DNA of 64,000 bases from Syntrophaceae bacterium UBA6087 (GCA_002448235.1 DIXF01000017.1:62001-126000), one strand, 5' to 3'; shown: positions 9,094-19,209, numbered from the stretch's first letter. Program-made: numbers and translations. The notes: a model not told the origin generated them from the letters alone.

Positions 9094-10353
9094 ATGACCG
9101 CGGGAGACGCCAAAGAGGCCTTCAGAAAGAACGAGTCGGGCAAGAGGCTCAGCTCAATCATCGCAAACGACTACCTCACCCTGCACCAACGGGCCTCGGA
9201 AGGCGCGTTTGTCGTCTGGATCGCCATCATCGTGCCTGCGGAGATCTTCGCCGGGTTCGACAACGTGGTCTATGCCGTACCGGAAAGCCACGCCGCCCTG
9301 TGCGCGGGCAAAGGCGCCGGGACGGTCCTGTGCGAGAAGGCCGAAGCGTCAGGGTATTCAGCCGACCTGTGCTCCTACGCGCGGATCGACATCGGGACCG
9401 TGCTTGGAGGAGGAGCGGATTCTCCTACCTTCGGCCTCCCCAAGCCGGACCTTCTCGTCAGCAACAACAACAACTGCTCGCTCCTGGTGAAATGGTTCGA
9501 TGTCCATCACCGGACCTGGGGAGTGCCCCACTTTGTCCTGGATATCCCCTTCTGCTACGAGAATCAGGGAGCGGATGACTTCGCCTACATCATGGCCCAG
9601 TTCGGCGGCCTCATCCGGACCATCGAAGGCTTAAGCGGCCAAAAGTTCAACATAGACAGGGCAAGGGAGGCGGTGCGGCTCTCCAGCCTCGCGCTGCAGG
9701 AATGGAGGCGTTTCTTGAGCTTTGCCTCACACCGGCCTTCGGGCATCACGGCCTTCGATTCGTTCGTGCAGATGGCCCCCATACTCACCTCCCGGGGTAC
9801 GGGACAGCTCGTCGAGCACTTCCGTCTCCTGGCCGACGAGACAAAGGAGCAGGTCGAAAACGGCATATTCCCGGTGCCCCAGGAGAGATACCGGCTCCTG
9901 TGGGACAATATAGCGCCCTGGCACCAGTTGAGAAAGATGTCCGCCCGGCTTAAACACCTGGGCGCAAACATCACTTCGGCGAGCTACACCTACTGCATCG
10001 GCGCCCTTGAGGGCCGGTACGAAGCATACGGCTACGACGGAGGCGACCCGCTCGCCTGGCTTGCACGGCTCCAGAACTTCTCCGTCTGCCCGCACGGCCT
10101 CAACCTCCGGAGCAAGGCCATGAAAGAGGTCATCGAACGCAACGCCATAGACGGCGTGGTCTTTGCGAGCAACCGCAGCTGCAAGGTCTACTCGCTCATG
10201 CAGATGGACCAGATGAAGCGTATCCGGGAGGAGCTGGACATCCCCTGCGTCATGATAGACGTCGACCATGCGGACGAGCGCAAGTACAGCGAGGAGGCCG
10301 CCTTCACGCGACTGGAAGCCCTGCTTGAAATGATCGATGCCGGGAGGGCGTGA
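9094..10353 (+). CDS. 2-hydroxyacyl-CoA dehydratase-family subunit (second)
   Basis: The 419-residue partner of the preceding gene has HgdA/BcrC-like features: an LCAGKGAG segment, a Cys in SADLCSYARID, the family's SNNNNCSLLVKWFDVHH motif with its cluster-ligand Cys, and a late GVVFASNRSCKVYSL segment with another ligand. The start at 9094 follows CCAGGAGGC. An earlier in-frame ATG at 9049 overlaps the upstream gene and lacks a site. The pair is followed about 170 bases later by the class V aminotransferase, yedF and DUF3343 genes. Dehydratase-like proteins are recurrent companions of those selenium-linked genes, which hints at a shared process. It is cytoplasmic and presumably oxygen-sensitive. 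Family assignment is good, substrate unknown. Confidence 0.82.
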   Translation: MTAGDAKEAFRKNESGKRLSSIIANDYLTLHQRASEGAFVVWIAIIVPAEIFAGFDNVVYAVPESHAALCAGKGAGTVLCEKAEASGYSADLCSYARIDIGTVLGGGADSPTFGLPKPDLLVSNNNNCSLLVKWFDVHHRTWGVPHFVLDIPFCYENQGADDFAYIMAQFGGLIRTIEGLSGQKFNIDRAREAVRLSSLALQEWRRFLSFASHRPSGITAFDSFVQMAPILTSRGTGQLVEHFRLLADETKEQVENGIFPVPQERYRLLWDNIAPWHQLRKMSARLKHLGANITSASYTYCIGALEGRYEAYGYDGGDPLAWLARLQNFSVCPHGLNLRSKAMKEVIERNAIDGVVFASNRSCKVYSLMQMDQMKRIREELDIPCVMIDVDHADERKYSEEAAFTRLEALLEMIDAGRA

Positions 10354-10525
10354 TAAAGGCGCGGTATCGTTTTACCCGGTGTCTTCTTTGTTGAATACGT
10401 AACGCCGATATATTCCTTTTTCGAATTTGACTTATGCCTTTCCATGGTCTACCCCATATGATGACGACGGGATTGAACGAAGCGAAACAGAGAAACCTGC
10501 TCCGGAAGGCAAGAAGAGACTCAAC

Positions 10526-11701
10526 GTGAAAAAAATCACCTACCTCGACAATGCGGCCACCTCATGGCCGAAGCCGGAAAGCATGGCGGCTGCCATGGCC
10601 GAGTTCAACCGCTCGGTCGGCGCCAACCCGGGCAGGTCCGGGCATACGCTCTCCATCGAGGCCGCCCGGACCGTCATGGATGCGCGGGAAGCCCTGGCAG
10701 ACCTTTTCGGCGTCTCCGACATGCTCAGGATAGTCTTCACGAAGAACGCCACCGAGGCGCTCAACATCGTCATCTCCGGCCTGCTCAAGCCGGGAGACCA
10801 TGCAATCACCACGAGCATGGAGCACAACTCGGTCATGCGGCCCTTGCGGTTCGCGGCAACGAACGGCGTGAGCTTAAGCATCGCGCCGTGTACGGAAACA
10901 GGCGAGCTCGACCCGCAGGCGATCGCCGACCTCATCACGCCCGATACCAGGGCGATCTTCATGACCCATGCCTCGAATGTGACCGGCACGATCATGCCGG
11001 TGGCGGAAGTCGGGGCCATTGCCCGGGAAAGGGGAGTCCTCCTGTGCGTGGATGCGTCGCAGACCGCAGGCGCGCTCCCCATCAGCGTTTCGGACATGCA
11101 CATAGACTTCCTCGCTTTTACCGGACACAAGGCACTCCTCGGCCCGCAGGGAACCGGCGGCCTCTATATGCGCAAAGGCCTCGAGGAGTTCATACCGTCC
11201 CCCATGCTGGGAGGTACCGGCAGCAGGTCGGAGTTCGAGGTCCAGCCCGACTTCATGCCCGACAAGTACGAAGCAGGGACGCCGAACACGATCGGCCTCG
11301 CAGGCCTCCATGCCGGGGCGCGGTTCATCATGGATACGGGCATCGGGACCATCCGGCAGAAAGAAATGGCGTTGACGGCGCGCCTCATCGAAGGCCTCGA
11401 TTCCATCTCCGGCGTCCGGATTTTCGGGACACGCGACGCATCGAAGCAGACGGCCGTGGTATCACTAACGGTCGCGGGGATAAATCCATCCCAGCTCTCG
11501 ATGATGCTTGACGAACAATATGGGATCATGTCCAGGCCGGGCCTGCACTGTGCGCCGGCCGCGCACCGGACGATCCGGACCTTTCCGGAAGGCACCGTCC
11601 GGTTGAGCCCCGGGTTTTTCACGACCGCAGAAGACATTGAATATGCCGTCCGGGCGATTGCACGGATCGCAAAAAAGGAAAACGGTGTAGGATCGTCATG
11701 A
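10526..11701 (+). CDS. Class V aminotransferase / cysteine desulfurase-family protein
   Basis: The 391-residue PLP enzyme is of the cysteine-desulfurase-like family often found with YedF. Visible features are the N-terminal YLDNAATSWPKP, the THASNVTGTI segment and VDASQTAGALPI. The PLP-lysine motif is DFLAFTGHKALLGPQGTGGLY, with Lys in GHK, and a Cys-containing loop (RPGLHCAP) carries the candidate catalytic cysteine. Such enzymes remove sulfur or selenium from cysteine or selenocysteine as a persulfide or perselenide. The GTG at 10526 is chosen because it begins exactly at the family N-terminus. A longer reading from 10427 has no site. The gene overlaps yedF by four bases (ATGA), showing translational coupling. 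The likely acceptor is the YedF/DUF3343 pair. Confidence 0.85.
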   Translation: MKKITYLDNAATSWPKPESMAAAMAEFNRSVGANPGRSGHTLSIEAARTVMDAREALADLFGVSDMLRIVFTKNATEALNIVISGLLKPGDHAITTSMEHNSVMRPLRFAATNGVSLSIAPCTETGELDPQAIADLITPDTRAIFMTHASNVTGTIMPVAEVGAIARERGVLLCVDASQTAGALPISVSDMHIDFLAFTGHKALLGPQGTGGLYMRKGLEEFIPSPMLGGTGSRSEFEVQPDFMPDKYEAGTPNTIGLAGLHAGARFIMDTGIGTIRQKEMALTARLIEGLDSISGVRIFGTRDASKQTAVVSLTVAGINPSQLSMMLDEQYGIMSRPGLHCAPAAHRTIRTFPEGTVRLSPGFFTTAEDIEYAVRAIARIAKKENGVGSS

Positions 11702-12312
11702 TGAAAGAGATCGATGCGCGGGGCCTGGCCTGCCCCGAACCTGTCGTCCTTACGAAGAAAGCCCTGGATCGGCATCAAGAGATCACGGTGATCGTAAGCG
11801 AAAAGGTGTCGGAAGAAAACGTCAGGCGGTTTGCCGAGAGCATGGGGTGCAGGGTCTCGCTCGTCCGGAGAGACGCCGACGTCTATCTCACGATCACCCG
11901 GCCCGCTCATTCCGATACGGCAGCACAGCCCGATCGGCCGGACGTCTCCTGCCGCCCTGCTGCAGAGCCCGCACAAGGCCCGGCGGCAGCGGTCATCGCA
12001 TCGGACATCATGGGCAGCGGCAGCGACGAACTCGGCGCCATCCTCATGAAAAGCTTCATCCATACCTTGATCGACATTGACCCGAGGCCCGACATCCTCA
12101 TCTTCCTCAACAACGGGGTAAAGCTCGCCGTCTCCGGCTCGGAGGTGCTCGACGACCTCGAAGATCTCTCCGGAAAAGGCGTGGATATCCTGGTGTGCGG
12201 GACCTGTCTGGGCTTTTTCGACATCAAGGACAAACTCGCCGTGGGCAGGGTATCCAACATGTACGAGATAGCCGAGACCATGCTCAAGGCAAGGAAAGTT
12301 ATCCGGATATGA
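11698..12312 (+). CDS. yedF: Selenium metabolism protein YedF
   Basis: The 204-residue protein is of the YedF type. Its N-terminal TusA/SirA-like domain has the sulfur-carrier motif GLACPEPVV (Cys12). A Pro/Ala-rich linker at residues 75-100 follows. The C-terminal DsrE-like domain contains SDIMGSGSDELGAILMKSF and VLVCGTCLGFF-like segments with two cysteines. This two-domain family tracks with selenophosphate synthetase in genomes, and is thought to carry sulfur or selenium as a persulfide/perselenide, although its exact role is not established. It overlaps the aminotransferase by four bases upstream and the DUF3343 gene by four bases downstream, so all three are translated together. No selD or selA is visible in this window. 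Confidence 0.88.
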   Translation: MMKEIDARGLACPEPVVLTKKALDRHQEITVIVSEKVSEENVRRFAESMGCRVSLVRRDADVYLTITRPAHSDTAAQPDRPDVSCRPAAEPAQGPAAAVIASDIMGSGSDELGAILMKSFIHTLIDIDPRPDILIFLNNGVKLAVSGSEVLDDLEDLSGKGVDILVCGTCLGFFDIKDKLAVGRVSNMYEIAETMLKARKVIRI

Positions 12313-12533
12313 GCGATGAAGGCTACTGCGTACTCCTGTTCGACTCGGTGAGCTCGACGCTGCTTGCAGAAAGGACGCTGAAAAAAAAGGGCATCAGCCA
12401 CAAGGTGATCCCGGTGCCACGTCAGATCAGCTCTGATTGCGGGGTCTGCATCCGGTTCCGGCCCGAGCTCCGGGAAGAGATCGTATCCACCTTGAAAGGC
12501 GCGGTTGAATTCCGCGACATCTGCACCCTGTAG
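12309..12533 (+). CDS. DUF3343 putative Se/S carrier-like protein
   Basis: The small protein of 74 residues (YCVLLFDSVSSTLLAERTLK at the start, SSDCGVCIRF in the middle) matches DUF3343. Its single CxxC-type motif, CGVC at residues 45-48, could hold a persulfide or perselenide. The family is almost always next to YedF and a cysteine-desulfurase-like aminotransferase, as here. The start codon overlaps the yedF stop (ATGA), so it is the last gene of the coupled three-gene operon. It is probably a cytoplasmic acceptor or delivery protein of that pathway. That role is inferred from context, not shown. Confidence 0.82.
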   Translation: MSDEGYCVLLFDSVSSTLLAERTLKKKGISHKVIPVPRQISSDCGVCIRFRPELREEIVSTLKGAVEFRDICTL

Positions 12534-12806
12534 TTCTCGACATTTCATCAGACCGGCCGCTCTCCCCCGACTTTTTCTCGCCGCATCGTGAATTGGCGGA
12601 ACGCAAGTATACACGGGCCTTTATCAAGAATGACTCCTCCGGCATATCAGCCTTCACGTATTTGCGCCTTGAAACGGTTCGATGAATTCATGTATAAAAT
12701 TATTATTGATTTGATATGATATTCTTTTTTGGGTTTTCCGTAACCGCTTGAAAAGGGAAATAACCATTACCTGCAGGTTTGAGTTTCATACGACAGGAGT
12801 ATCTGC

Positions 12807-14894
12807 ATGGAATACGGCACTCGGGCTGATCAGGCATTACGAAAGGCATCCGGCAGTCTTTACCCGTACGTGAGCGTTATCCCCGTACTACTCCTCATAG
12901 CGGTCATCGCCGCCCTGCACATCTTTCTTTCAGAAACGCCTTTTGCCCGCAGGCAGATCAATCCTCCCCTGCTGCTCCCCATCCTGAATACGGTCTTTAT
13001 TTTTCTGACAGCGATTATCGTTTCCTGCATATCGTTAAGGAGCTACCTGCTCAGCGGGTCCCTCCCCCTCCTCCTGCTCGGAATGGGGGTACTGACATTC
13101 GGGAGTGGGGCGCTGGCAGCAGGATGGCTGAGAACAGGCTCCGACGGGATCAATGTAAGTATGACGATCATCAACGTATCGTTTCTTATCTCGTCCATCT
13201 TCCATACGGCAGGAATGGTGTTCAGCCTCAGTGAAAGGAAACCTCAAGCAGACCCCGGGAGAAGACGCCTCATGTCGGAAGCGGCGTATCTTGGCGTTCT
13301 CGTTCTGGTTGCGCTCATTACCGCGGCCTCATTGGCCGGGGCCATGCCTGTTTTTTTCGCCCCGGAAACAGGCACTACCCCCTTGAGACAGGCAGTCATC
13401 GCCGCCGCCTTTATCCTGTTCAGCTCTTCGTCACTCTCGATGATGATGCATTACGGGGAGAACAGGATGCCCTTCCTGTACTGGTATGCCCTTGCCCTCG
13501 CATCGCTCGCCGTCGCAATGATCGGCCTGTTCTTTTTAAAGACGTTCGAGACCCCGATCGTCTGGGCCGGGAGAATCGCTCAGTACCTGGCGGGCATCTA
13601 TTTCCTCTCCGCGGTGTTTTCCGCCTTCCGGGATGCACGGGCACGAGGGGCGACCCTCGACCAGGTCGTTGCAGAGCTTTTCCAGGCGCCCGGCGCTTAT
13701 TGGCACAATGTCCTTTCGACGGTAAGCGATGCCGTCGTCTCCTACGATGCCAGGGGCAGAATCGTGCAGTGGAACCAGGCAGCCGAGACCATTTTCGGCT
13801 ATTCCAGGTCAGAGGCCATGGGTACATGCATCGGCCTGATCATGGGCGGCCCGGACGGAACGGAGGACTTTCGCGCACAGAAAGGCTCCATCAGCGAGAT
13901 GAAGCTGAAACGAAAGGATGCATCACTGTTCGATGCAGAGGTTTCGACTTCAAAAACGAACCTGTCCACCGAGATAACCACTCATGTGATACGGGACATT
14001 ACAGAACGGAGAAAGGCTGAAGACCTGCTCCGCCTCCATCGCAATCACCTGGAAGAGCTCGTCCGGGAACGAACCACCGAACTGGAAAAGAGTAACCGGC
14101 AGCTCAGGCAGGAAATAGCCGAACGCAAACAGGCCGAAGAAGACAAAGAGAACCTGGAGAGCCAGCTCATACAGACTCAGAAACTTGACGCCCTCGGCAG
14201 ATTCGCCGGGGGCATAGCCCACGACCTCAACAATATCCTGTATCCCATAATGGTCAATACCGAGACGCTTCTGGAGGAGGCTCAAGAAGGCACCGACCAA
14301 TACGAAATACTGAAGCAGACCCTCGATGCCGCATGCCGCCAGAGGGATCTGGTGAAGCAGATCCTCTCGTTCAGCCGGCAGGAGACCCGGAAGCTTCAGC
14401 CGGTAAGCGTCGCACCGCTGGTGGAAGAAACGCTCAGTTTCCTCAGGTCGACTCTGCCGAGCTCAATCGAACTGAAGCGCGCCTTCAAAGTCCCGTCGGA
14501 TACCGTCATGGGTGACCCGACGCAGATCCAGCAGGTCATCATGAACCTCTGCAGAAATGCCGCCGATGCCCTGGAAGTAGACCGGGGAACCATTGAAGTT
14601 ATCCTCGATACCGCGAACTTGGACCTTGATCCGACGCAGCCGGATATTTCAACCGGCGAGTATATCGAGCTCAAGGTAACGGATACGGGGCACGGGATTC
14701 CACCCGAAGTGATGGATCGGATCTTCGAGCCGTTCTTCACGACGAAACGTGCCGGAAAAGGAAACGGCATGGGGCTCTCGGTCGTACACGGCATCCTGAA
14801 GAAGCACGGTGGATGCATCAAGGTGGAGAGCAGACAGGGAGAAGGTTCCTGCTTCAGCGTATACCTCCCCCTCCACAAGACCCTGGAGAATTGA
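12807..14894 (+). CDS. Membrane PAS sensor histidine kinase
   Basis: The 695-residue kinase starts with about eight transmembrane helices (residues 20-285, MASE-like sensor), then one PAS domain (about 300-415, VSYDARGRIVQWNQAAETIFGYS). A coiled coil precedes a HisKA domain with phospho-acceptor His472 in GGIAHDLNNILYP. The HATPase domain follows (DTGHGIPPEVMDRIFEPFFTTK, GNGMGLSVVHG). It has no receiver domain, and no response regulator is adjacent. The kinase core is very close to that of the hybrid kinase at 49497-51416, so the two are paralogues. ATG 12807 follows ACAGGAG. It may sense a membrane-soluble or redox signal; the stimulus is unknown. Confidence 0.9.
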   Translation: MEYGTRADQALRKASGSLYPYVSVIPVLLLIAVIAALHIFLSETPFARRQINPPLLLPILNTVFIFLTAIIVSCISLRSYLLSGSLPLLLLGMGVLTFGSGALAAGWLRTGSDGINVSMTIINVSFLISSIFHTAGMVFSLSERKPQADPGRRRLMSEAAYLGVLVLVALITAASLAGAMPVFFAPETGTTPLRQAVIAAAFILFSSSSLSMMMHYGENRMPFLYWYALALASLAVAMIGLFFLKTFETPIVWAGRIAQYLAGIYFLSAVFSAFRDARARGATLDQVVAELFQAPGAYWHNVLSTVSDAVVSYDARGRIVQWNQAAETIFGYSRSEAMGTCIGLIMGGPDGTEDFRAQKGSISEMKLKRKDASLFDAEVSTSKTNLSTEITTHVIRDITERRKAEDLLRLHRNHLEELVRERTTELEKSNRQLRQEIAERKQAEEDKENLESQLIQTQKLDALGRFAGGIAHDLNNILYPIMVNTETLLEEAQEGTDQYEILKQTLDAACRQRDLVKQILSFSRQETRKLQPVSVAPLVEETLSFLRSTLPSSIELKRAFKVPSDTVMGDPTQIQQVIMNLCRNAADALEVDRGTIEVILDTANLDLDPTQPDISTGEYIELKVTDTGHGIPPEVMDRIFEPFFTTKRAGKGNGMGLSVVHGILKKHGGCIKVESRQGEGSCFSVYLPLHKTLEN

Positions 14895-15040
14895 TAACTG
14901 CCCGAGCCGATCGGCTGCATCCTTTTCGTGCGTTCTATCATCCATATGATATCGCGCTAAACGTATTTCATCCTCGAACGCCGACGAATTGCTGTCCGGA
15001 TAGAGATAAAAAGGAAGGACGCAGAACATAGCCCGCACAT

Positions 15041-17461
15041 ATGAAAATAAAAGACCGACCTCCGCGAAGCCCGAGAAAGTCACCTGCAGAAGGCACAAGA
15101 ATATGTTTCAAGGACCTGGAAACAGGCGCGGATGAATACAAGCGGATGAGACGGGAGCTCCGGGAGCTCAAAGAACGTTTCCGCGCACTCAGCGAAGCGT
15201 CATTCGGCGGCATAGCCATCCACGACAGAGGGATTATCCTGGACTGCAACAAGGGCCTTTCCGACATTACCGGTTTTTCCCGGGACGAACTCGTCGGCAT
15301 GGACGGACTCATGCTCGTTGCGCCCGCATGGCGGGACCATGTGATGCAGAATATCGTGAGCGGCTATGACAAGGCCTATGATGTCGAGGGACTACGGAAA
15401 GACGGCTCTTTCTATCCCCTGGAAATCCGGGGAAAGAATATCCCCTATCATGGCCGGACGGTCAGGGTCACGGAATTCAGGGACATAACCGGGCGCAGGC
15501 AGCTGGAAGAAAATCTGCACCTGAATGAAGAGCGGCTCCGGATGGCCCAGCAGGCGGGCAATATCGGCATGTTCGACCTGAATATGTCGACGGGGGAGAT
15601 AGCCTTCAATGATGAGATGAAGCGCATGCTCGGCCTCCCGCCGGGGTACGGGGGAAAAATCGGAAACTGGTTGGAATACACCCCCAGGGAAGATATCGAT
15701 GCCTACCTCCTGCGCATGGAAAAGACCTTAAGGGAGCGGGGAAGAGAAGTGGCGGGCGAATACCGCATCATCAGGCCGGAAGGCGGCTTCCGCTGGGTAT
15801 CGAGCCGTTCGGCCATCCACTACGACGACTCGGGTAATCCTGTCCGCATGGTCGGGTCCGTAGTGGACATTACCGACCTCAAACGGGCCCAGGAGATTCT
15901 CAGCTCGGCAAACACCGAGCTGGAAGAGAACGTCAAGGCCCGCACCGGAGAACTCACCGAGTCGAACAAGATGCTCTTCGAGCAGAGCGAGCTGCTCCAG
16001 AAGGTAATCGACAACATTCCGGTGATGATCAATCTGCTCGATGCAGAGGGGAGAACCAGACTGATCAATGCGGAGATGGAACGCAAGAGCGGATGGTCGA
16101 GGGAGGATCTGAAACACGTCGATCCCATAGAAAAAGGCTATCCCGACCCCGAGAAACGGAAAGCGGTCATGCGTTACATAAAGGAGTCGAAAGGCGGCTG
16201 GCAGGACTTTGAGCCGGTCACGAAGACAGGAGAGATCCTCCCCAGTTCCTGGGCTGTAGTCCGCCTCTCCGACGGTTCCGTCATCGGCATCGGGATAGAC
16301 ATCGGAGAACGAATAAAAATGGAGAAGGAGCTCGTCCGCCTGGGGGCAGCCATCGAACAGGCCGGTGAAGGCATCATGCTTTTCAATGCCGAGGGAATCA
16401 TCGAATATGTCAATCCCGCCTTTGAGAGGCTGTCCGGATACAGCAGGGAGGAAATCATCGGCAGGACTGCGTATGCCCTTGGAGAGGATACCTACAAAAG
16501 TTACTCACGGATTTTCGCGCAGATGAGGGTCGACAGGAAAACCTGGTCTGATCGGGAAACAAGGATCAGAAAGAACGGGGACAGGCTCGACGTGTACATG
16601 ACCGTTTCTCCCGTGACCGACCCGCAGGGGAGGATCACCAATTTCGTCTCGGTGCTCCGTGACATCACCCAGGAAGTCAGGTTCCAGCAGCACGTGTTCC
16701 AGAGCCACAAGCTCGAGGCTATCGGCGCACTGGCCGGCGGGATAGCCCACGATCTGAAGAACATCCTCACCCCGGTTCTGATAAACACCGAGATGGCCAT
16801 GGAGGACTTAGGAGACGACCACCCTCTCCGGCCGGTCTTAAGCGAGGTGCTCGACGCGGCAAAGATGGGAAAGGACCTCGTAAGCCAGATCCTTACCTTC
16901 AGCAGGAGGACCCCCCAGCAGAAAATTCCGGTCGACGTCCTGAAAATCACCAGGGAGACCCTTGCTTTCCTCAGGTCTTCGCTGCCTTCGGACATAGAGA
17001 TCAGGCAGCATCTGGACGAGGAAGTCTGCGCCAGGTCCCTGGCCGACCCCACGCAGATCAAGCAGGTGCTCATCAATCTCGGCAGCAATGCGGGATACGC
17101 CATGAAGCAGCACGGGGGCCTTCTCGATGTCACCCTCAGCGGCATCGATCTGGTCGAAGAATCGACGAAAGGGCTGTCTCCCGACCTGGCCCCGGGGAGC
17201 TATATCCTGATATCCATGCAGGATACGGGAGAGGGGATGGACGAGCAGACTCTCGAACACATCTTCGAGCCGTTCTTCACCACCAAGCCCAAGGGCGAAG
17301 GCACGGGCATGGGGCTGGCTGTCGCACACGGGATCGTCCAGAACCATCAGGGCGCCATCACTGCCCGGAGCACGCCGGGAGTAGGCACGACCTTTACCGT
17401 CTATCTCCCCATGGCAAAAAATGAGTGTTCAAAGGCCGGTACCGGCAAACCCGCGGCATGA
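15041..17461 (+). CDS. Cytoplasmic multi-PAS sensor histidine kinase
   Basis: The 806-residue kinase has no transmembrane segment. It has four PAS/PAC units: residues 45-160 (GIIDCNKGLSDITGFS-like), about 165-285 (PAS_3 type, GGFRWVSSRSAIHY), about 325-430 and about 430-550 (EQAGEGIMLFNAEGIIEYVN). A HisKA domain with His570 in GGIAHDLKNILTP and an HATPase domain (GTGMGLAVAHGI) follow. The last two PAS domains plus the kinase core are closely similar to those of the kinase at 52197-55049, so this is a second paralogous pair. There is no partner regulator next to it. The ribosome binding site before ATG 15041 is weak, so the exact start is less sure. It follows the membrane kinase by about 145 bases and may be cotranscribed. 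Confidence 0.88.
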   Translation: MKIKDRPPRSPRKSPAEGTRICFKDLETGADEYKRMRRELRELKERFRALSEASFGGIAIHDRGIILDCNKGLSDITGFSRDELVGMDGLMLVAPAWRDHVMQNIVSGYDKAYDVEGLRKDGSFYPLEIRGKNIPYHGRTVRVTEFRDITGRRQLEENLHLNEERLRMAQQAGNIGMFDLNMSTGEIAFNDEMKRMLGLPPGYGGKIGNWLEYTPREDIDAYLLRMEKTLRERGREVAGEYRIIRPEGGFRWVSSRSAIHYDDSGNPVRMVGSVVDITDLKRAQEILSSANTELEENVKARTGELTESNKMLFEQSELLQKVIDNIPVMINLLDAEGRTRLINAEMERKSGWSREDLKHVDPIEKGYPDPEKRKAVMRYIKESKGGWQDFEPVTKTGEILPSSWAVVRLSDGSVIGIGIDIGERIKMEKELVRLGAAIEQAGEGIMLFNAEGIIEYVNPAFERLSGYSREEIIGRTAYALGEDTYKSYSRIFAQMRVDRKTWSDRETRIRKNGDRLDVYMTVSPVTDPQGRITNFVSVLRDITQEVRFQQHVFQSHKLEAIGALAGGIAHDLKNILTPVLINTEMAMEDLGDDHPLRPVLSEVLDAAKMGKDLVSQILTFSRRTPQQKIPVDVLKITRETLAFLRSSLPSDIEIRQHLDEEVCARSLADPTQIKQVLINLGSNAGYAMKQHGGLLDVTLSGIDLVEESTKGLSPDLAPGSYILISMQDTGEGMDEQTLEHIFEPFFTTKPKGEGTGMGLAVAHGIVQNHQGAITARSTPGVGTTFTVYLPMAKNECSKAGTGKPAA

Positions 17462-17688
17462 TCCGATCCTCGATCTTTTCTGACAATCTGCTCCAACTCC
17501 CAAAAACACCCGGCATCGATGCACTGCATATCCAAGATATTATGAAGAGACATTATTGTCCTGAATGAAACATTGGTATATAGGTAGCGTGACATTAGGA
17601 TACACCGCACCATAAAGATAAGCCCGGCATCGGACGGACAGGCCTGCCGGTACCGTATGAGATCTTTTTTAAGAACGAGGAGACGGGG

Positions 17689-19209
17689 ATGAAATCTACC
17701 ATAGGATTCGACAACGAACGATATATCAGGGAACAGACACATGAAATCCTCGAGCGGGTCGAGCGCTTCAACAACAAACTCTATCTCGAATTCGGCGGCA
17801 AGCTCATGTACGACTACCACGCGGCGCGGGTCCTTCCCGGATACGACCCGAACGTCAAGATGAGGCTTCTGCAGGGCTTAAAGGACAAGGCGGACATCAT
17901 CCTGTGCATCTACGCAGGGGATATCGAGCGCAAAAAAATCAGGGCGGACTTCGGCATCACCTATGATTCGGATGCCATGAAGCTCATCGACGATCTCAAG
18001 ACCTGGGGCATCGACGTGCTCGGCGTGGTGATCACGCGCTTTGAGGGCCAGCCTTCCGCAAGCCTGTTCAAGAACAAGCTCGAAAGGCGCGGCATCAAGG
18101 TTTACACGCACCGCTACACCAAGGGGTACCCCACCGATATCGACCTCATCGTAAGCGACGAAGGCTACGGGGCCAACGCCTACGTCGAATCGAAAAAGCC
18201 CCTGGTGATCGTGACCGGGCCGGGCCCGGGCAGCGGCAAGCTCGCCACGAGCCTGTCCCAGCTCTACCACGACTATCATCGGGGCATGAAGGCGGGCTAC
18301 GCCAAGTTCGAGACCTTCCCCATCTGGAACATCCCCCTGAAGCACCCGGTCAACATCGCGTACGAGGCCGCAACGGCCGATATCAAGGACCTCAATCTCA
18401 TCGACCCCTTCCACCTCGAGGCCTACGGAAAGACCTCGGTGAATTACAACCGCGACGTGGAGGCATTCCCCGTGCTCAGGCGCATCCTGGAAAAGATCAC
18501 GGGCGGGGAGGCCTTCTACAAATCGCCCACGGACATGGGCGTGAACCGCGCCGGCTTCGCCATCACCGACGACGAGATCGTCAGGGAGGCGTCCCGCCAG
18601 GAAGTGATCCGCCGCTACTTCCGCTACCAGTGCGAGTATGCCATGGGATTCACGGACAAGGAAACCGTGCAGCGGGTCGAGCTCCTCATCAACGATTTCG
18701 ACATCTCCCCCGAATACCGCCGGACCGTTGTCCCGTCGAGAAATACCGCCGTCGAGGCGCAGAAGGACGAGACAAAGGGAAATGAAGGCATCTACTGCGG
18801 GGCGGCCATCGAGCTCAAAGACGGCACCATCGTCACGGGCAGCAACTCACCCATGATGCATGCCGCATCGAGCCTCATTATCAAGGCCATCAAGCACCTC
18901 GCCGAGATCCCGGACAGGCTCGAGCTGCTTCCCGGCAACATCATCGAGTCGCTCCGGAACTTCAAGACCGAGATCCTGAACGAAAAATCGGTGAGCCTCG
19001 ACCTCGAGGAAGCGCTCGTGTCGTTGAGCATCAGCGCCATCGGCAACCCCGCGGCCAAGCTCGCCCTGGAAAAGATCAAGGACTTGAGAGGATGCGAGGT
19101 ACACATGACCCACATCCCCACTCCCGGCGACGAGGCGGGGCTGAGGCGCATCGGCGTAAACGTGACGAGCGACCCGAACTTTGCCACGAACAACCTGTTT
19201 ATTTCGTGA
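17689..19209 (+). CDS. DUF1846 (UPF0371) protein
   Basis: The 506-residue protein matches the DUF1846 family over its whole length. It begins GFDNERYIREQTHEILERV and has an internal LVIVTGPGPGSGKLATSLSQLYHD segment that resembles a P-loop (GPGSGK at about residues 180-186). The family occurs scattered in bacteria such as streptococci and clostridia. Structures are known, but the function is not agreed; a nucleotide-dependent enzyme is plausible. A strong site, GAGGAGAC, precedes the ATG. The gene stands alone, convergent with the enoate reductase at 19263 with 53 bases between stops. No signal or membrane segments are present, so it should be cytoplasmic. Confidence 0.88.
   Translation: MKSTIGFDNERYIREQTHEILERVERFNNKLYLEFGGKLMYDYHAARVLPGYDPNVKMRLLQGLKDKADIILCIYAGDIERKKIRADFGITYDSDAMKLIDDLKTWGIDVLGVVITRFEGQPSASLFKNKLERRGIKVYTHRYTKGYPTDIDLIVSDEGYGANAYVESKKPLVIVTGPGPGSGKLATSLSQLYHDYHRGMKAGYAKFETFPIWNIPLKHPVNIAYEAATADIKDLNLIDPFHLEAYGKTSVNYNRDVEAFPVLRRILEKITGGEAFYKSPTDMGVNRAGFAITDDEIVREASRQEVIRRYFRYQCEYAMGFTDKETVQRVELLINDFDISPEYRRTVVPSRNTAVEAQKDETKGNEGIYCGAAIELKDGTIVTGSNSPMMHAASSLIIKAIKHLAEIPDRLELLPGNIIESLRNFKTEILNEKSVSLDLEEALVSLSISAIGNPAAKLALEKIKDLRGCEVHMTHIPTPGDEAGLRRIGVNVTSDPNFATNNLFIS

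Noticed and set aside
7956..12533. Possible in-frame selenocysteine codons in the Se-linked region
   Set aside because: Every gene here ends at a normal stop with family-typical length; no interrupted frame with a downstream hairpin was seen.
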